Part shown: positions 35,112 to 46,900 of the stretch, piece by piece
Layout: each line of letters starts with the position of its first letter
Position numbering within the stretch: the first letter of the stretch is position 1
DNA from: Trichosphaerium sp. ATCC 40318
Taxonomy: Eukaryota > Discosea > Flabellinia > Trichosidae
Assembly (NCBI GenBank): GCA_038496445.1
Contig: JALMLS010000304.1
Location: forward strand, 248,001-312,000
DNA length: 64,000 nucleotides
Direction: 5' to 3'
Position numbers and translations under genes: made by a program
Notes under the pieces: generated by a model
What the model was told of the DNA's origin: nothing
What the model saw: only the letters and a program-made list of their open reading frames with translations
Databases searched by the model: none

Positions 35112-36361
35112 TTATTGAGTTTTAACAATACATGGTGACCCTGTTATTGGTTGGCCATCTTTTTTAACGTGAAATTCGTATTCACTATTAGCTAGAAGTA
35201 GTGATGTTGCAATTGTCCACGTGCCATTCTTGTTATCAGTTATTGTTGGTGCAGTAGCGCCGTTCTACAACAGAAGTGTGTTAATAGTTTTGACACGTGA
35301 AATATTAAAGCACTACCTCTGGGCCTGCTAACTCTACTCCAAATTGCTCATTGCCTGCACATAAACGTCTACCCTCTGAATCAATACCACTAATTTCAGC
35401 TTGGAAACTACCAACTGGGACTGTGGAAGGTGCTGTTATAACACTACGTGTTGAAGCAGCTACATTAATAAATTAATTTAATAACTTCTTTAAAAGCAGA
35501 TCAAAGGTACCTCCGGTGATTGTTACGCTCGCTTGTGTTAAATTCTGTCCACGGAATTGCACTTGGATATTGTATGTTCCAGGTTGAGATACTACGTATT
35601 GTGCAAGATAAGTTGCACCGCCACCACTTACGTTGGCAGTAGTTGTACTAGGTCCGCTAACAAATACTTAATTAAATCCATTGGGAAGAATTGTACGGCT
35701 TACTTAACGTTGACAACAAAATCTCCTGGGCTTACATTGGCAGGTTTCATTGTATCAGCGTGATACGTTTGTATTTGAAAGGAGATTGGAATACCAATTT
35801 TTCCACCTTTCTCTATACCTGGACCACTACATTTCGCTTGTACTGACGCATTCTTTTTTACTGGTGCACATGTTAACAAGTTCGGCCAAAACATTCGCTA
35901 AAAACGGTACCTAAAAATTCGTTTCCGCCACCGAAGTTTTCTACAGCACTTGAAGCTAGTACTCTGCAAAAGTAAGCAATGTATGGTGAAAATTGAACGT
36001 ACTCAAATTGCGATTTGAATAGAGCCTTGCCAGAGCGTTGAATTTCAATTTGGTGCGCTCCTGGCTTTGTAGGAGTGACTTTGAATGAATATTTACCTAA
36101 AACGGTTATTATGGCTGCATAACTAGCGCTGAAGCACCTGGTTGCTCGGAATACGCTGATAGATTGCTATTTGAGGGTCCTGTAACATAAGCTGTAAATT
36201 GGTTACTGTCAACTGTAACTGGGTTTCCAGTATCTTTACTAGCGACCAGAACAGAGAATACGCCAATTTGGTTAACGCCAATCTGGCGTGGGCCAGCAAG
36301 GTTAAATCGAACAGACTACAAGCATTTTAGTAAGTTAAAACAACAGTATATGCCATACCAT
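35112..36361 (-). CDS. Filamin-type Ig repeat protein
   Basis: Start ATG 36361 joined by a short intron to SVRFNLAGPRQIGVNQIG; stop 35112-35114. Three filamin (ABP-120) repeats are seen in order. Repeat 1 (to about 36000): FTAYVTGPSNSNLSAY..YSFKVTPTKPGAHQIEI. Repeat 2 (about 35900-35520): VQAKCSGPGIEKGGKIG..SFQIQTYHADT, VSGPSTTTANVSGGGATYLA, QYVVSQPGTYNIQVQFRG. Repeat 3 (to 35112) ends DGQPITGSPCIVKT. This matches the GPG..G and PG-x-Y-x-I-x-V signatures. No actin-binding CH domain is encoded. It may be a rod-only filamin or scaffold protein. Confidence is good for the repeats, moderate for the gene boundaries. Confidence 0.72.
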
Positions 36362-36714
36362 GGCTATGGCAGTGAGTTAGTGACTGTAATGTTACTTAGC
36401 ATGAACAAGTTGCTAAGTCAAGTACCTCCAAAGATATGTTTTGGTCTAAGTTTAACAATACTACAATTTTACGAAATGGCCCGATCGCTGGCTAACTGAA
36501 ATACACAATGCGATCGTGCTTCGGCTAAATTCGCGAGTTAAGTGTTGCACAAAAAAAACGTGATTGTAGCGAATTGTACTATCTTTGCTAAAGAGTTCTT
36601 TTTAACTACTAGAGAAGCTTTGTAGCGTCATCGGGTAACAGATAAAATCACTGAAATTCAAGGGAGTTCTGATTCCTTAGCCGAGAGATTGAGGAAGTAA
36701 CTCTAACAAATAAA
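36362..36714. promoter_or_regulatory. Divergent region between filamin-repeat and STE20 kinase genes
   Basis: Both neighbouring genes start at its edges (36361 minus, 36715 plus), so it should contain both promoters. No repeats or RNA genes seen. Confidence 0.4.
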
Positions 36715-39700
36715 ATGGCGTACAACGGCTCCTTCCAACAAATTGCTCGGTGGACAGTATGTACCACTCTGTACAGTATGAATTATTTAAAACTAAATTG
36801 TAGGGATCCATGCCTGTCAAATTAAAGCAAAAAGTGGGTGAAGGAAGCTTTGGAGAGGTGTTTGTAGGGTACGTAGTTAAATTTAAACAAAAAAAAGATA
36901 CCAAGCTTGGTGACGATATTCTTAAAACAAACCTTACGCCGTTTCGTTCTTATACACGTTTAACACGTGGAAATAGTGAAATGGTATCAGATGGTAAGCA
37001 AGTTGCTATTAAAGTCATAGAACTCGAAGAAACAAGCAATGTTGAGCAAGTACAACGTGAAATAACATTCCTGGCGCAATGCGCATGCGAAAATATAACA
37101 AAATATTTCAGCAGGTGAGCTTGAAAAAAAAAACTACCAATAGCCAGAAAAACGTGCTATATTTGAGTCTTTTCTACAACCACACTTACGGAGTTACTAG
37201 TTTTATGAAGGAAAGTCAGCTGTTTATTGTGATGGAGTATTGTAATGGTGGTTCGGTGATGGACTTGGTATGCACGCCAAAAACGTTTGAAGAAAAAAAA
37301 ACCAAAAAAAAAAAACTTTGAAGCGTTTTTATCTTATTGGTTGTTTTAGTTAAATCTTGGTCCAATACCAGGTATGTGTATGCTTTTAGATTACAGAACC
37401 CTTTTTACCCAGCTAAGAACTTCTCTCATCCACCAAAATCGTGAACGCGTTTCTATCTTGCGTAGTGATCCTCCGAAACATATTATTTCAGAAAGCCATT
37501 ACCCCTGTCGTTTCACTTTTTTTTGTCGCTGTACTTTTTGTGTGACGCTTTCTACTACTAACACTTACCACGTATAGAGCCCGAAGTTGCTATTATTATG
37601 CGCGAAGTGCTAAAAGGTACCTGATGAACACGTCAAAGTCAGAAAATCTTAACATATTTTTTTAGGTCTCAATTACCTTCACAGTGAACAAGTACGAACA
37701 AGACAGAAAAGATCACGTTTTTTTTGAGAAACGTCACGTGTTCGTTCAAATTTTTTTTTTCATCAATTCGTTGTTCTTTTGAATACCAAGGTATTCAGCG
37801 TATGCACCAAGAACCAAACGAACGAGTTGCTCGTATTAGAATTGTAATTCTTTTTTTAGAAAATACATAGGGACATAAAGGCAGCTAATATTTGTAAGTC
37901 TGACGATAACTTCTACAATTCTTTAGTTTTTTCTTATCGCTCACGGTGTATAGTATTATCATTGACGGGAGAAGTAAAATTAGCAGATTTTGGAGTTAGT
38001 TCTCATCTTATAAGTGCTTCTAAGAGGTTTACTGTTGTTGGTACACCGTACTGGCACGTGATAAATTGATTAAATGCTCTTCCTATTTTTATTAATTTTG
38101 TTTTATGTAGGATGGCTCCAGAAGTTGTTGCTGGAGGAAGTGGATATGATTTATCGGCGGATATATGGTCTTTGGGTATTACAGCAATTGAATGCGCACA
38201 TGGTCGGGTACCCAGAATTCATGAGTCACCTTTACAAGTACTTGCAACGCTTCTTCGGTACAAACTATTTATTTAGCTTATTTAGCTTTGTAATTCTAAC
38301 GAATTTTTAGTGTACCACCGCCACGGTTATCTCAAGAGAGTGGTTTCTCAAAGTATTTTCATGCATTTGTTACAATGTGTTTACGGAAAAAACCACGTGA
38401 GGTAAAGAGCTCTAACACATACAATAAATCAGATTTTTCATAATTTTTTTCTAGAGAGCTAGTGCAGAAAGATGTCTTTTGTTTCCTTTTATTAAAAGAG
38501 CTAAAAGAGTGAGTACATTGATACCACGTATTAAAAGTTACACAAAATGGAGAAGAGTAAATCCACTCGAAGACAAGCAGTCTCAATCAGGGTCAGGGTA
38601 AGTCAAAAACTATGTTGATTAATAAATACTTAACAAATAAAATTAGAAATTTGGGGACAGAGATTGGAACATGGGACCTTGACACTATTTCAAAAGTACG
38701 TCTTGCTAAATAGTAATTCCATATAAACTATTTTACTCACTATTAAAACAGGTTAATTCTATAAAACCAACATACACAGAGGACAATCTTTTTGCTTTAA
38801 AGTGCAAGTAAGTCAAAGACCTTTTTTACAAGTAAAAAAACAAACAAAAATAAAAGTTCTAACGCCACCAAGATTATGTAATAAACGAATACCACTGGAA
38901 GACTTGGAGACGCATTCTAGTAAGTGTGAGTCTGTAGAAACGAGAAGAACGACAGCAACAACTACTGCAACAACAAGAAATACATCAGGACGCTCAACAG
39001 GACCTTCTTTAGATTCTCCTAAACAAATATTACCAAAATCGTCATCAAAGTCGCCAAGATCATCTCCAAAATCGTCAACAAAAGGATCCCCATCAACACC
39101 TAAAAGTGCATCAAAGAAACGCATGCCAAAGGTATAGTTACATACATCAATTATAGTATTTAGCCTAACAAAACATGTAGAAACATAGCCCATTTTCCAA
39201 GAGCGTTGATGTTTTACCTTCACAAGTGAAATCTCCTGCTGCACAAAAAAGAAGAAGAAGGCGGTCTTCTCAGTATTCTAAACCACGTATAGCAATGCAT
39301 GGTAATAAAAAGAATGATGAGAAAGGATCTCCTTCTTCCACTAAAGAACTTGGTGCAACTGATGCCGGAGGTGATTTACCTTTGGCCAATGGTGTTATTG
39401 ATATTGACACAACAATGAACAAAAAAAAGAAAAAACATCGCTCTGGTAAATCTACAAGTAGTCATGAAAGTAAGTCAGGTGGATCTGCTGGATCAGGTAT
39501 TAGACGCGGACGTACAAATAAAAGAAGACAGAAAGGGTCAAAGGGTAGATCTACATCACGATCAAAATCTCGACACAAGTACGTTACATTTTTTCTTTCA
39601 AGTTCGCTTGTCTCTACACCGTTCTGAGTCGAAATTTTATTGTCGATAATTTAGCTGCTCTGTTAAAAAAGCAACCAACTTCCAATGCCATTCATAAATT

Positions 39701-40080
39701 CTACTTTCAATACGTTTTAGAAGAAGGACACGTGAAAAATTATATTGACATTTTGTTAAAGGAGACGAATAAATGGAGATAGTCCAAAGCATAATAGAAC
39801 TCCCAATGAATCAAATAAGGGATGGCAACCAGATCCAGAACTTGGATATAAAATGATATCTGCTATTAATAATGCACAAAGAAATAGCAACACAGCGCAT
39901 AATTTAGTACTTCAATTGGAACACTTAAAAGACGGCATAAGGTTCGTTCTTGTTTATCATCTTTTTCTTTGCTTTTCTAGATGATTGACATGTCTGATTT
40001 TTGACGTATATTTTAGGGCTATAGAGAACCTTCATGAAGGAATGTTTCATATGTTATTAAAACAAGCACAGAGCATGTAA
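36715..40080 (+). CDS. STE20/germinal-centre-type Ser/Thr kinase with C-terminal zinc knuckle
   Basis: Exon 1 is 36715-36756 ([14 protein letters not shown]). Kinase motifs, in order after splicing: [82 protein letters not shown] and [15 protein letters not shown]. The conserved Lys, HRD and DFG are all intact, so it should be active. The intron 36871-36973 has no stop codon and could be mistaken for coding. C-terminal to the kinase, [20 protein letters not shown] forms a likely C2HC zinc knuckle, followed by Ser/Lys-rich repeats ([19 protein letters not shown]) and a helical end ([18 protein letters not shown]..). It resembles Hippo/MST or severin-kinase-like GCKs; a SARAH domain is not evident. 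Confidence 0.85.
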
Positions 40081-40133
40081 TAATACATCATTTTTTTGGG
40101 TTGCGTGAAATTTTTTATTGATTTTATCAACTG

Positions 40134-40852
40134 TCACGTGTTCTTACAATTTCTTTGCAATAATATAAAACGATCATTGTCGCTCATTTCATTGTATACA
40201 ACAGATTCAAGCACTTTTAACCCTACCTTTTCATAGAGCGCTTTGATCTCATCAACGGTGTTGTATGTGAAAAGCATACCATGCATTGATTCTTCCCTCT
40301 TACCGTCAACAACAGCCCAAAAAGTGTGGAAAAGTACTCCACTTTTCGAAAGTCTTTTCTTTTGATTTTCAACAGAAATCTGCAAGTCAGACCTTTAAAA
40401 TGATATATGAGGTCAGGAAACAATAGTAAAGGACTGATTCGTACCGCTTAAGGTGATGCAGGACTTTGTTGGAGTAGATGCAGTCAAAAGCGCGAGGCGT
40501 GTCTAAAAGGACCGCATCAACTCCAATTAGGTCAGCTTGCGGGTTTTTAGCCTTGTAACGGTTCATAAACTCTTTAGATACGTCAGATCCTTAGCCAACG
40601 TTAACCCCAGCGTTGTAGTAATCAATGGAAGCAAATAGGGACCTAAAACGTACCTGTCACTTTGTAAGTTGCCTTCAGCAAGTCCAGGTCCTTTCCAAGG
40701 CCCATGCCAAGCTCAAGAAGTGTTGAGCCTTCAGGTAGATGCTTTTTTAAAGCTGTGATGAGAAACCCGCCATCATAGCCTTCACACATCTTTTCATACT
40801 CCTCAACGTTCTCTTTTTTATTGTACCACGCTACTGTAGTATTTGATGCCAT
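40134..40852 (-). CDS. Class I SAM-dependent methyltransferase
   Basis: Start ATG 40852 (MASNTTVAWYNKKENVEEYE). Motif I is LLELGMGLGKDLDLL (Gly-rich loop after a beta strand). Following exons give SDVSKEFMNRYKAKNPQADL, GVDAVLLDTPRAFDCIYSNK, VLHHLKR and a C-terminal Rossmann part (LSKSGVLFHTFWAV..HGMLFTYNTVDEIKALYEKVGLKVLES). The overall pattern fits the type 11/12 methyltransferase fold. An earlier in-frame ATG at about 40918 precedes a hydrophobic stretch; either start is possible. The substrate cannot be told from the sequence. The stop TGA overlaps a CACGTG. Confidence 0.78.
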
Positions 40853-41091
40853 TGTAGTGTAAGAACGAACTAAATACTGCATGTGGTAAGTCCACAAAAA
40901 TAACGGACGAAAACTCACTAACTTTTCACGTTTTATGAAGCGATCACATCTTCATACTTATAGCTTCTATTCCACAGATTAAGAGTGAGGACTTGTCGCT
41001 ACAAATTTCGGTCCGGTTACAAGATGACAGAGAAAGGAAAGGAGTGACAGGTTTGAAACAAATCTTTAAGAAGTTTTTTAATACTTTATTT

Positions 41092-41606
41092 TTAGAGACG
41101 CCTAAGGCCTTCATTGTTGTCTTTGAGTAAAGTCTTGTTACAACATACGCAGTACATAGTCCTTGAGCATGATTTACCGAACGACATCTTGAAATCTAGA
41201 CAATTGAAACACTTTGAAAGTGGGTACAAGCAACAGCAAAAAAGCCATGGAATGAGCCTAAAACAAGTACAACACTCCGCTTTACCTGATTCTAGATCAC
41301 CTGCAGCCAAAGTAAGAAAAAACGAGCGCTAAAGCGGAACAACGCTTTATTACGCCTATGCGACGCATAGTTTAGCGTATTAGAGTGATATATACCTTCT
41401 AAATTGCTGTCATCGTATTGCTGTGTTTCAACGCAACTGAGGATGGGGTAACAGCAACAATTAATACAGCATGCCATTCTTCTTGTGAGGCTCGGATTAA
41501 TTACAACACAATAAATAATAAAACTTAAAAAAACTGCTACACAAATAGTTGAAAACAGTTTAATTAACCTAAATCGTTGGTCATTTTCAATGAATGAATT
41601 ACACAA
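41092..41606 (-). CDS. Small Cys-rich membrane protein
   Basis: Two exons joined by one intron (about 41400-41310): MCNSFIENDQRFRLIKLFS..VFLSFIIYCVVIN and, after it, TRRMACCINCCCYPILSC..YDDSNLEG joined to GDLESGKAECCTCFRLIPW, then LFCCCLYPLSKCFNCLDF and ..MYCVCCNKTLL. One transmembrane segment (AVFLSFIIYCVVI) and dense Cys clusters (CCINCCCY; CCLYPLSKC). Cys clusters next to membranes often are palmitoylated. I do not recognise the family. Confidence 0.45.
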
Positions 41607-41940
41607 CTACCCAATACTTTATGTAAATACTACTTATGGGCACATGTAAAGAAAAGGTTTATAAACCATACGTTAGAATACCAATCTAGTTCAAAGCAAA
41701 TGTAAATACACGTGACCAAGCAGTTTCAGAGTTATCAACTTCACTTTCAATAATGAACGTAGAAAATCTTGTATGTAATTTTAAACCATGTACCCTCCCG
41801 TAGTAGTGATACATAAGGTATGCCTTTCGAGAACGTGCGCTAACAGTTAGGAAATGAAGCAGTTGACTTGATAAACATTCTCCACAAGGTTGGTTGATTC
41901 ATACGTGGCATATAGGTTTTTTTAGACACTATTCTTACCA
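41607..41940. promoter_or_regulatory. Divergent region between Cys-rich gene and J-protein gene
   Basis: Starts on either side face outward. No conserved coding frame; a CACGTG lies at about 41709. Confidence 0.35.
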
Positions 41941-42471
41941 ATGCTAAAGCCACTGCTCTTCGTGGTAGTTTCAATACTAGTAGCGGCACTATTACTAGCC
42001 AACCAGCAATCAACAAAGACACAAAACCACTACAAAGTAAGCTTCAGTCATGTATCTATTTGTTCCAATTACGCTAGGTACTTGGGGTATCACGAGACGC
42101 AACGTTTAAGCAAATTAAAAAAGTACATTGATTTTATCCCTCTATTGATGCTAATTTAGCTCTAGGCTTACCGTAAATTATCCATGAAGTTATTTCCAGA
42201 CAAGATTGCTGGGCTTAGCCCAGAAAAGCGAAAAGCTGCGACTGAATACTACAGAGCAGTCTATCAAGGTACAGCATGGCACTGCGTTTAGTTCTGTGTG
42301 TTATTTATAACATGCGTAGCCTATGGCGTGCTTCATGACGAGGAGAAAAGGCAGTACTATGATGAACATGGATTTGACCCTCCTGTGGATACTGGTAAAC
42401 AGTTATCGTTTGATAAGTTTTTCAGTGGTTGTATGGGCTCTACTTGTGATACAAAGTCAAAAGAGAAGTAG
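41941..42471 (+). CDS. Membrane-anchored J-domain protein with FPD in place of HPD
   Basis: Start ATG 41941 encodes an N-terminal membrane anchor (MLKPLLFVVVSILVAALLLA). Introns at about 42036-42080 and 42125-42166 give NHYKVLGVSRDATFKQIKK joined to AYRKLSMKLFPDKIAGLSP, then EKRKAATEYYRAVYQ and AYGVLHDEEKRQYYDEHGF. The four-helix J fold is complete and regular, but helix II is followed by FPD instead of HPD. The HPD histidine is needed to stimulate Hsp70 ATPase, so this member may be a J-like protein without that activity. The short tail SFDKFFSGCMGSTCDT ends at 42471. Expected location: ER or other endomembrane, with the J domain on the side set by the anchor. Confidence 0.8.
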
Positions 42472-42938
42472 TTGGCGGTAACGAAGATATAGTCTGTGCC
42501 ACAGATTTCGTAATTTTTTATTTCCTTATGTCTTTTGGTCGTACGAATTCAGCTTGTTTCGTACCGTGTTTTTGTTGCCAAAATAAAATAGCTATTGTAA
42601 AATAAAATAGCTACTGGAGACTTTCAACTTTGTACACATAGTTTATTGTACACACATAGTTTACAGAGGAACCAAGTTTCAAAAGCCGTTCAGAACAAAA
42701 AAAAGAGCTTATTGACTTGGTCGACTGTTTTTTTTCTGAAAATGTACGAGTTTTCTTTACGGTAAAAAAATGTCGATCCGTCGACAAATTAGCATTTTTG
42801 TATTTACGTTTATTTCCCCGTTACATGATGTACCTGATCAAACAAGACAATGTACGAAACTAAGCCGTTCGGAACGAATTCATTGAACAGAAGAGTTAAG
42901 GCCACACTTCACATTTTTTAAAACCCACACCAACAACA
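42472..42938. other. Spacer with short tandem duplications
   Basis: About 470 bp without a gene. It contains a 19-bp direct duplication (AAAATAAAATAGCTATTGT and a one-or-two-base variant, about 42582-42619) and an imperfect CACATAGTTTATTGTA pair right after it. Confidence 0.45.
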
Positions 42939-43793
42939 ATGGAGCGCAACAACAAAGCAAAGAAGCCAACAATATTTGAAACATTTTTACAAATGGCACA
43001 GAAATATATACGCCACGCGTACAAATGCCAAGTAAGTACATTGTTTTACTTTAATTTTCTACTAGAATTTACAAATCTACTAGGTTCATTTCAAAAGTGG
43101 AAGAAGACAAAACGGTTTCGTTGTTTTCATCGACCAAACGGATTTCAACCGATTATGGACTTGCGGTAAAAGTACAGAGTCAATAAGTAAGAACCTTCTA
43201 CAGTTCTGTATTAGATCAACCATTCCAGTACGTATAATCAAAAAACAGTGAACCACGTGAAAATCAACTCATATCTTTTTTTTTAAAGCGACAGCGACTT
43301 AGATTCAAAACTAGACTCATCGAGGGTACATTACTCTATGAGTTCACAATATTTCATCCTGGAGCACCTAAAATGAATAATCACTTTGTTCCTCATTGCT
43401 ACAATCACATCAAACAAGACCACGAATGTAGTATTGGTACACTTAATTATGACCTGTTTTAGAACAAACAATATTATTATCGTATACTTACTACGTCCTG
43501 CAGGCTTTGATAAAGTCTGTAAAAGTAATGTGGCTACTCCTGACAGCCCATTATCCTTCGATTCTTTTATACCCACAAATCACGATACCGCAATGGATAT
43601 AGACTTCGGCGACCCACATTCGCCTGCCACAGAAGAGTTTCAATACGACGATAAGCCAGCCACTCCACAACAGGAAATGTGTGGGTATTGTGGCATGTGC
43701 TTGGATATGATTGAGCGCCTCAATGCAGCTCTAGCAGAAAACAAAAGGTTGAGAGGAATTATTGACGACGGTGAAGGTTTCTTAGCTGATTGA
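42939..43793 (+). CDS. Unknown protein, coiled-coil C-terminus
   Basis: ATG 42939 (MERNNKAKKPTIFETFLQM). Spliced exons give AQKYIRHAYKCQVHFKSGRR, QNGFVVFIDQTDFNRLWTC, then RQRLRFKTRLIEGTLLYEF, TIFHPGAPKMNNHFVPHC..IKQDHECSIGTL, and a final exon ending DDKPATPQQEMCGYCGMCL, DMIERLNAALAENKRLRGII..GEGFLAD (stop 43791-43793). Cys pairs and a short coiled coil near the end are visible. No family recognised; the layout suggests a small nuclear or adaptor protein, but no function is assigned. Confidence 0.5.
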
Positions 43794-43945
43794 TCATAAA
43801 GGATGCCTGTAGAGACTGTAAAGTGTATAATAAAACTCAACGATAGTTTATTTGTTAACATGATTTGAGTTACAGATGTAGGCGTGGTGTTTCTTGTTTC
43901 ATGCCAAACAAAGTGAAAAACTCAAACAAAAGTTGTTTTCCCTTC

Positions 43946-46900
43946 CTATTGCTTTGGTTTTGATGCTTCCTTTATCAATGATCCACATTTTTCTGTCATG
44001 ACGAGTATAGAGAACCTCTGTACGGTATTCAAGTCGTTTGTCATTATAGCGGTGTAATCAAAAGCACCCGTTAAATCAGTATAGCCATCCTAAAGTACAA
44101 AGTAAGAAACAATGAAGGCCTTCAAGGATCATTCAATGAACCTAAACAGTACCTTGAAAAATCTGATGTTTCCTCCGTTGTGACGAGCAAATACTTTTAC
44201 GTATGCTTTTGATATTGGCCTACCAGTCTTCTTGTTGATTACTTTAAGTTGTCCATAGTTCTCTATAACGTTGACAAACAGAGAATTTGAGAAATACGCT
44301 TGCGATTTTCTAACGCCTGCTGAAACAACGTCAATCTATTACGAGTTAGCGTTCGTTATTCTAAATATAGATTATAAAAATAAACACGTGCCATGATGTT
44401 ACTATTGTGGTACTCTTCAGGTAGGTCAATAGAGTGTACAGAGACATCGCCAGGTAGATCTACAGTGAGACTACTGTTGGACATGATGTAACTGAATTGT
44501 CCTGTCTCCTTTTGAACAAAAGGCGATGTGGAGAATAGTAATTCAATGTCCATCTTGAAAAACTTGATAGTTACAGCCTAATATTAAGTGTATTAGATTT
44601 ATCGATACGAGAAAACGTTGTCCTTTACCTTAACATTTTGGTAGTTGATTTGGATTTTTTTGGATTCAACAGAAAAGTCAAAGTTTGGCTCAGCAGCAGC
44701 TAGTTTGGCTTGTTTTTGGTCACGTGAGTCCTTATCGACAACATCAACTTGTGCTCCTTAAAACTTAAGTTAGGAAAAAACCTGCACATCACGTGACAAG
44801 ATATAAATCTAAAAACAATCCAGCGGTGTATTTTTCAAAAAAAAAAAACAATACGGCTTGGCGTGTTTCCGAACGCTACCAGAGAAACCAAAACGTAGAT
44901 TACCTGTATCTATCTCAGCAAGCTTTTGTCTAACTTGTTTGAAGAGTTTTGCCCATCGAGGTACTGGGTAAGAAACATATCTACATTAAAAACACACGTT
45001 AAACTTCATACATAACATAGTATATGCGTACTTTTTAGAAATCTCCCTGGCTATTACTGGGTCTTCAGAGTAAAAGTCCAAGTACGCAGCAAGGTAATCA
45101 TATTGTAGTTTAGCTTGGTTTTCGTCCTTTTCGTTAAGCTTGACACGTTTGAACATTGCCTGCGCTTCTTCGATTCTATCTTGAAGCAACAAGTAGTAAG
45201 TTGCTGCCATCAAATCAGAAGGTTCCATTGTGGATCTGTAGCACATATTATCAAGGAACTAAAAGTACAAAGGTAAGCTTATTCCAAAGAACAAAAGATG
45301 ATGGTGCTGAAAGGTTATTACCTTGTCATAATGTGCTTTGAAACGGTCGTTCAAAATTTCACGTTTTGAACCAATAGCATGAGCTCTTGCGTTAACAAAT
45401 GGCTTATACTCAAGATGCTCGTATTGCCTATCATTACAAGGATCCGTGGATATTAAAGGAGATGATAGATAAGGACCAGAAAGGTATTTAATGTTATCAT
45501 CGAGCTATCGTTTTTGGTTAGACCAAAAAAAAGAAGACCAAGAAAAATCTTACTTGTAGGTATTCCTTGGCAATACGGATATTCTTATGCACTATACCAA
45601 ATGCCCACACATTCCTATTGAATTTTTTACGTGCACCCAAGATAGACACAGCAGTAGAGAAGAACTTTTTATCAGTGCAACGCCAAGCGATCCTAAAAAA
45701 AAAATCAATGAATTTGAACTCTTAGCCAAGGTTTTTTGTTGATAATACGTACTGGTAAATGTCTACGTTATGAATATTCTCGTTTTTCAAGTATGCTATT
45801 ACTTGCTCTTCTGTACCGTTCTGGCTCAACCAAGACCAAGATTGCTTATCTACAGTTGTAGGTTCTTCTACAACATTGAGAACAAAAGGCTGTGCAAAAG
45901 CGACAACTAAAGAAATAAGTGAGAACAAAAGAAGTAACAATTAAGAATAAAATAAACAACGTTTACCTTTCTCAGATCTTGACACGTGCACAGGGAAGTG
46001 ATTGTACTTTCCAACTTGTGGGAAGTAGAATAGATATTCCAAAGTACGTGTAGAGTAAGCAGACAATGTAATATACTTTGACTTTGTAAAGAAGCCATTT
46101 TTAACAGGGATAGCGCCTACTGGTATTTGCATCAAAACATCAACTTTCTGGTTACTGCAAGAGACATTTGTAATGACAAGCTGACACCCATATACTTTCT
46201 TGTATAAGAATTCTTCAGATACATATCGCTCTACTCTATCGCCGTCAACTGTATCATATCTTCTTTGAGGATCGTAAAACGTTTGTCCAACAAGAACTGG
46301 TTTCCTGTTGATGATTACGTTAGTTCAAACTTAATTGTTTTAACCGAAACTTGTACCTTTCGACAGGAGATTCGTTTATCTGTTGATGGAATACAATAAC
46401 ATCATCTTTAGGTGTAAATGCCATTGAGTAGTCTTTGAATACAACATCGTGCTCGGAAGAAGCGAAAGGTAAGTCAAGAACTAAGAAGAAAGGTTAAATA
46501 CAAGAAAAAATAAAACCAAGTAAAATCTTCAGAGTACCTGAAAAAGCAAACATCATTTCAGGGAAGGAACTACATGCAAAACCAACGTTTGACGATACAA
46601 ATGGAACCTTTCTATCACGTGTAGCATAATCACTCCAGAATGGATTTATCTTAACAAGACCACTTGTATCAGCACTGTTCGAATGCTTATAGTAGTTCAT
46701 CTCGGCATATTCCTAACATTTCATATTATTACTTAAATCATATGAAGTAGAAGGCTTGTAAATCTCAATAAGTTACTGATTTATAAATACCTTTGTTTGC
46801 TCTAAAGGAGCGTAGTACTGTTTCTGTGTCATTCTTGCTCCCATTAGGGACTTTTTCCTACCAAAATCTTGGTCTGGTATGCTCTGCAGGCATTCTTCCT

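Noticed and set aside
36871-36973. Apparent insertion in the kinase N-lobe
   Set aside because: The stretch has no stop codon but begins GTACGT and ends AATAG. Removing it restores the normal spacing between the Gly-rich loop and VAIK, so it is an intron.
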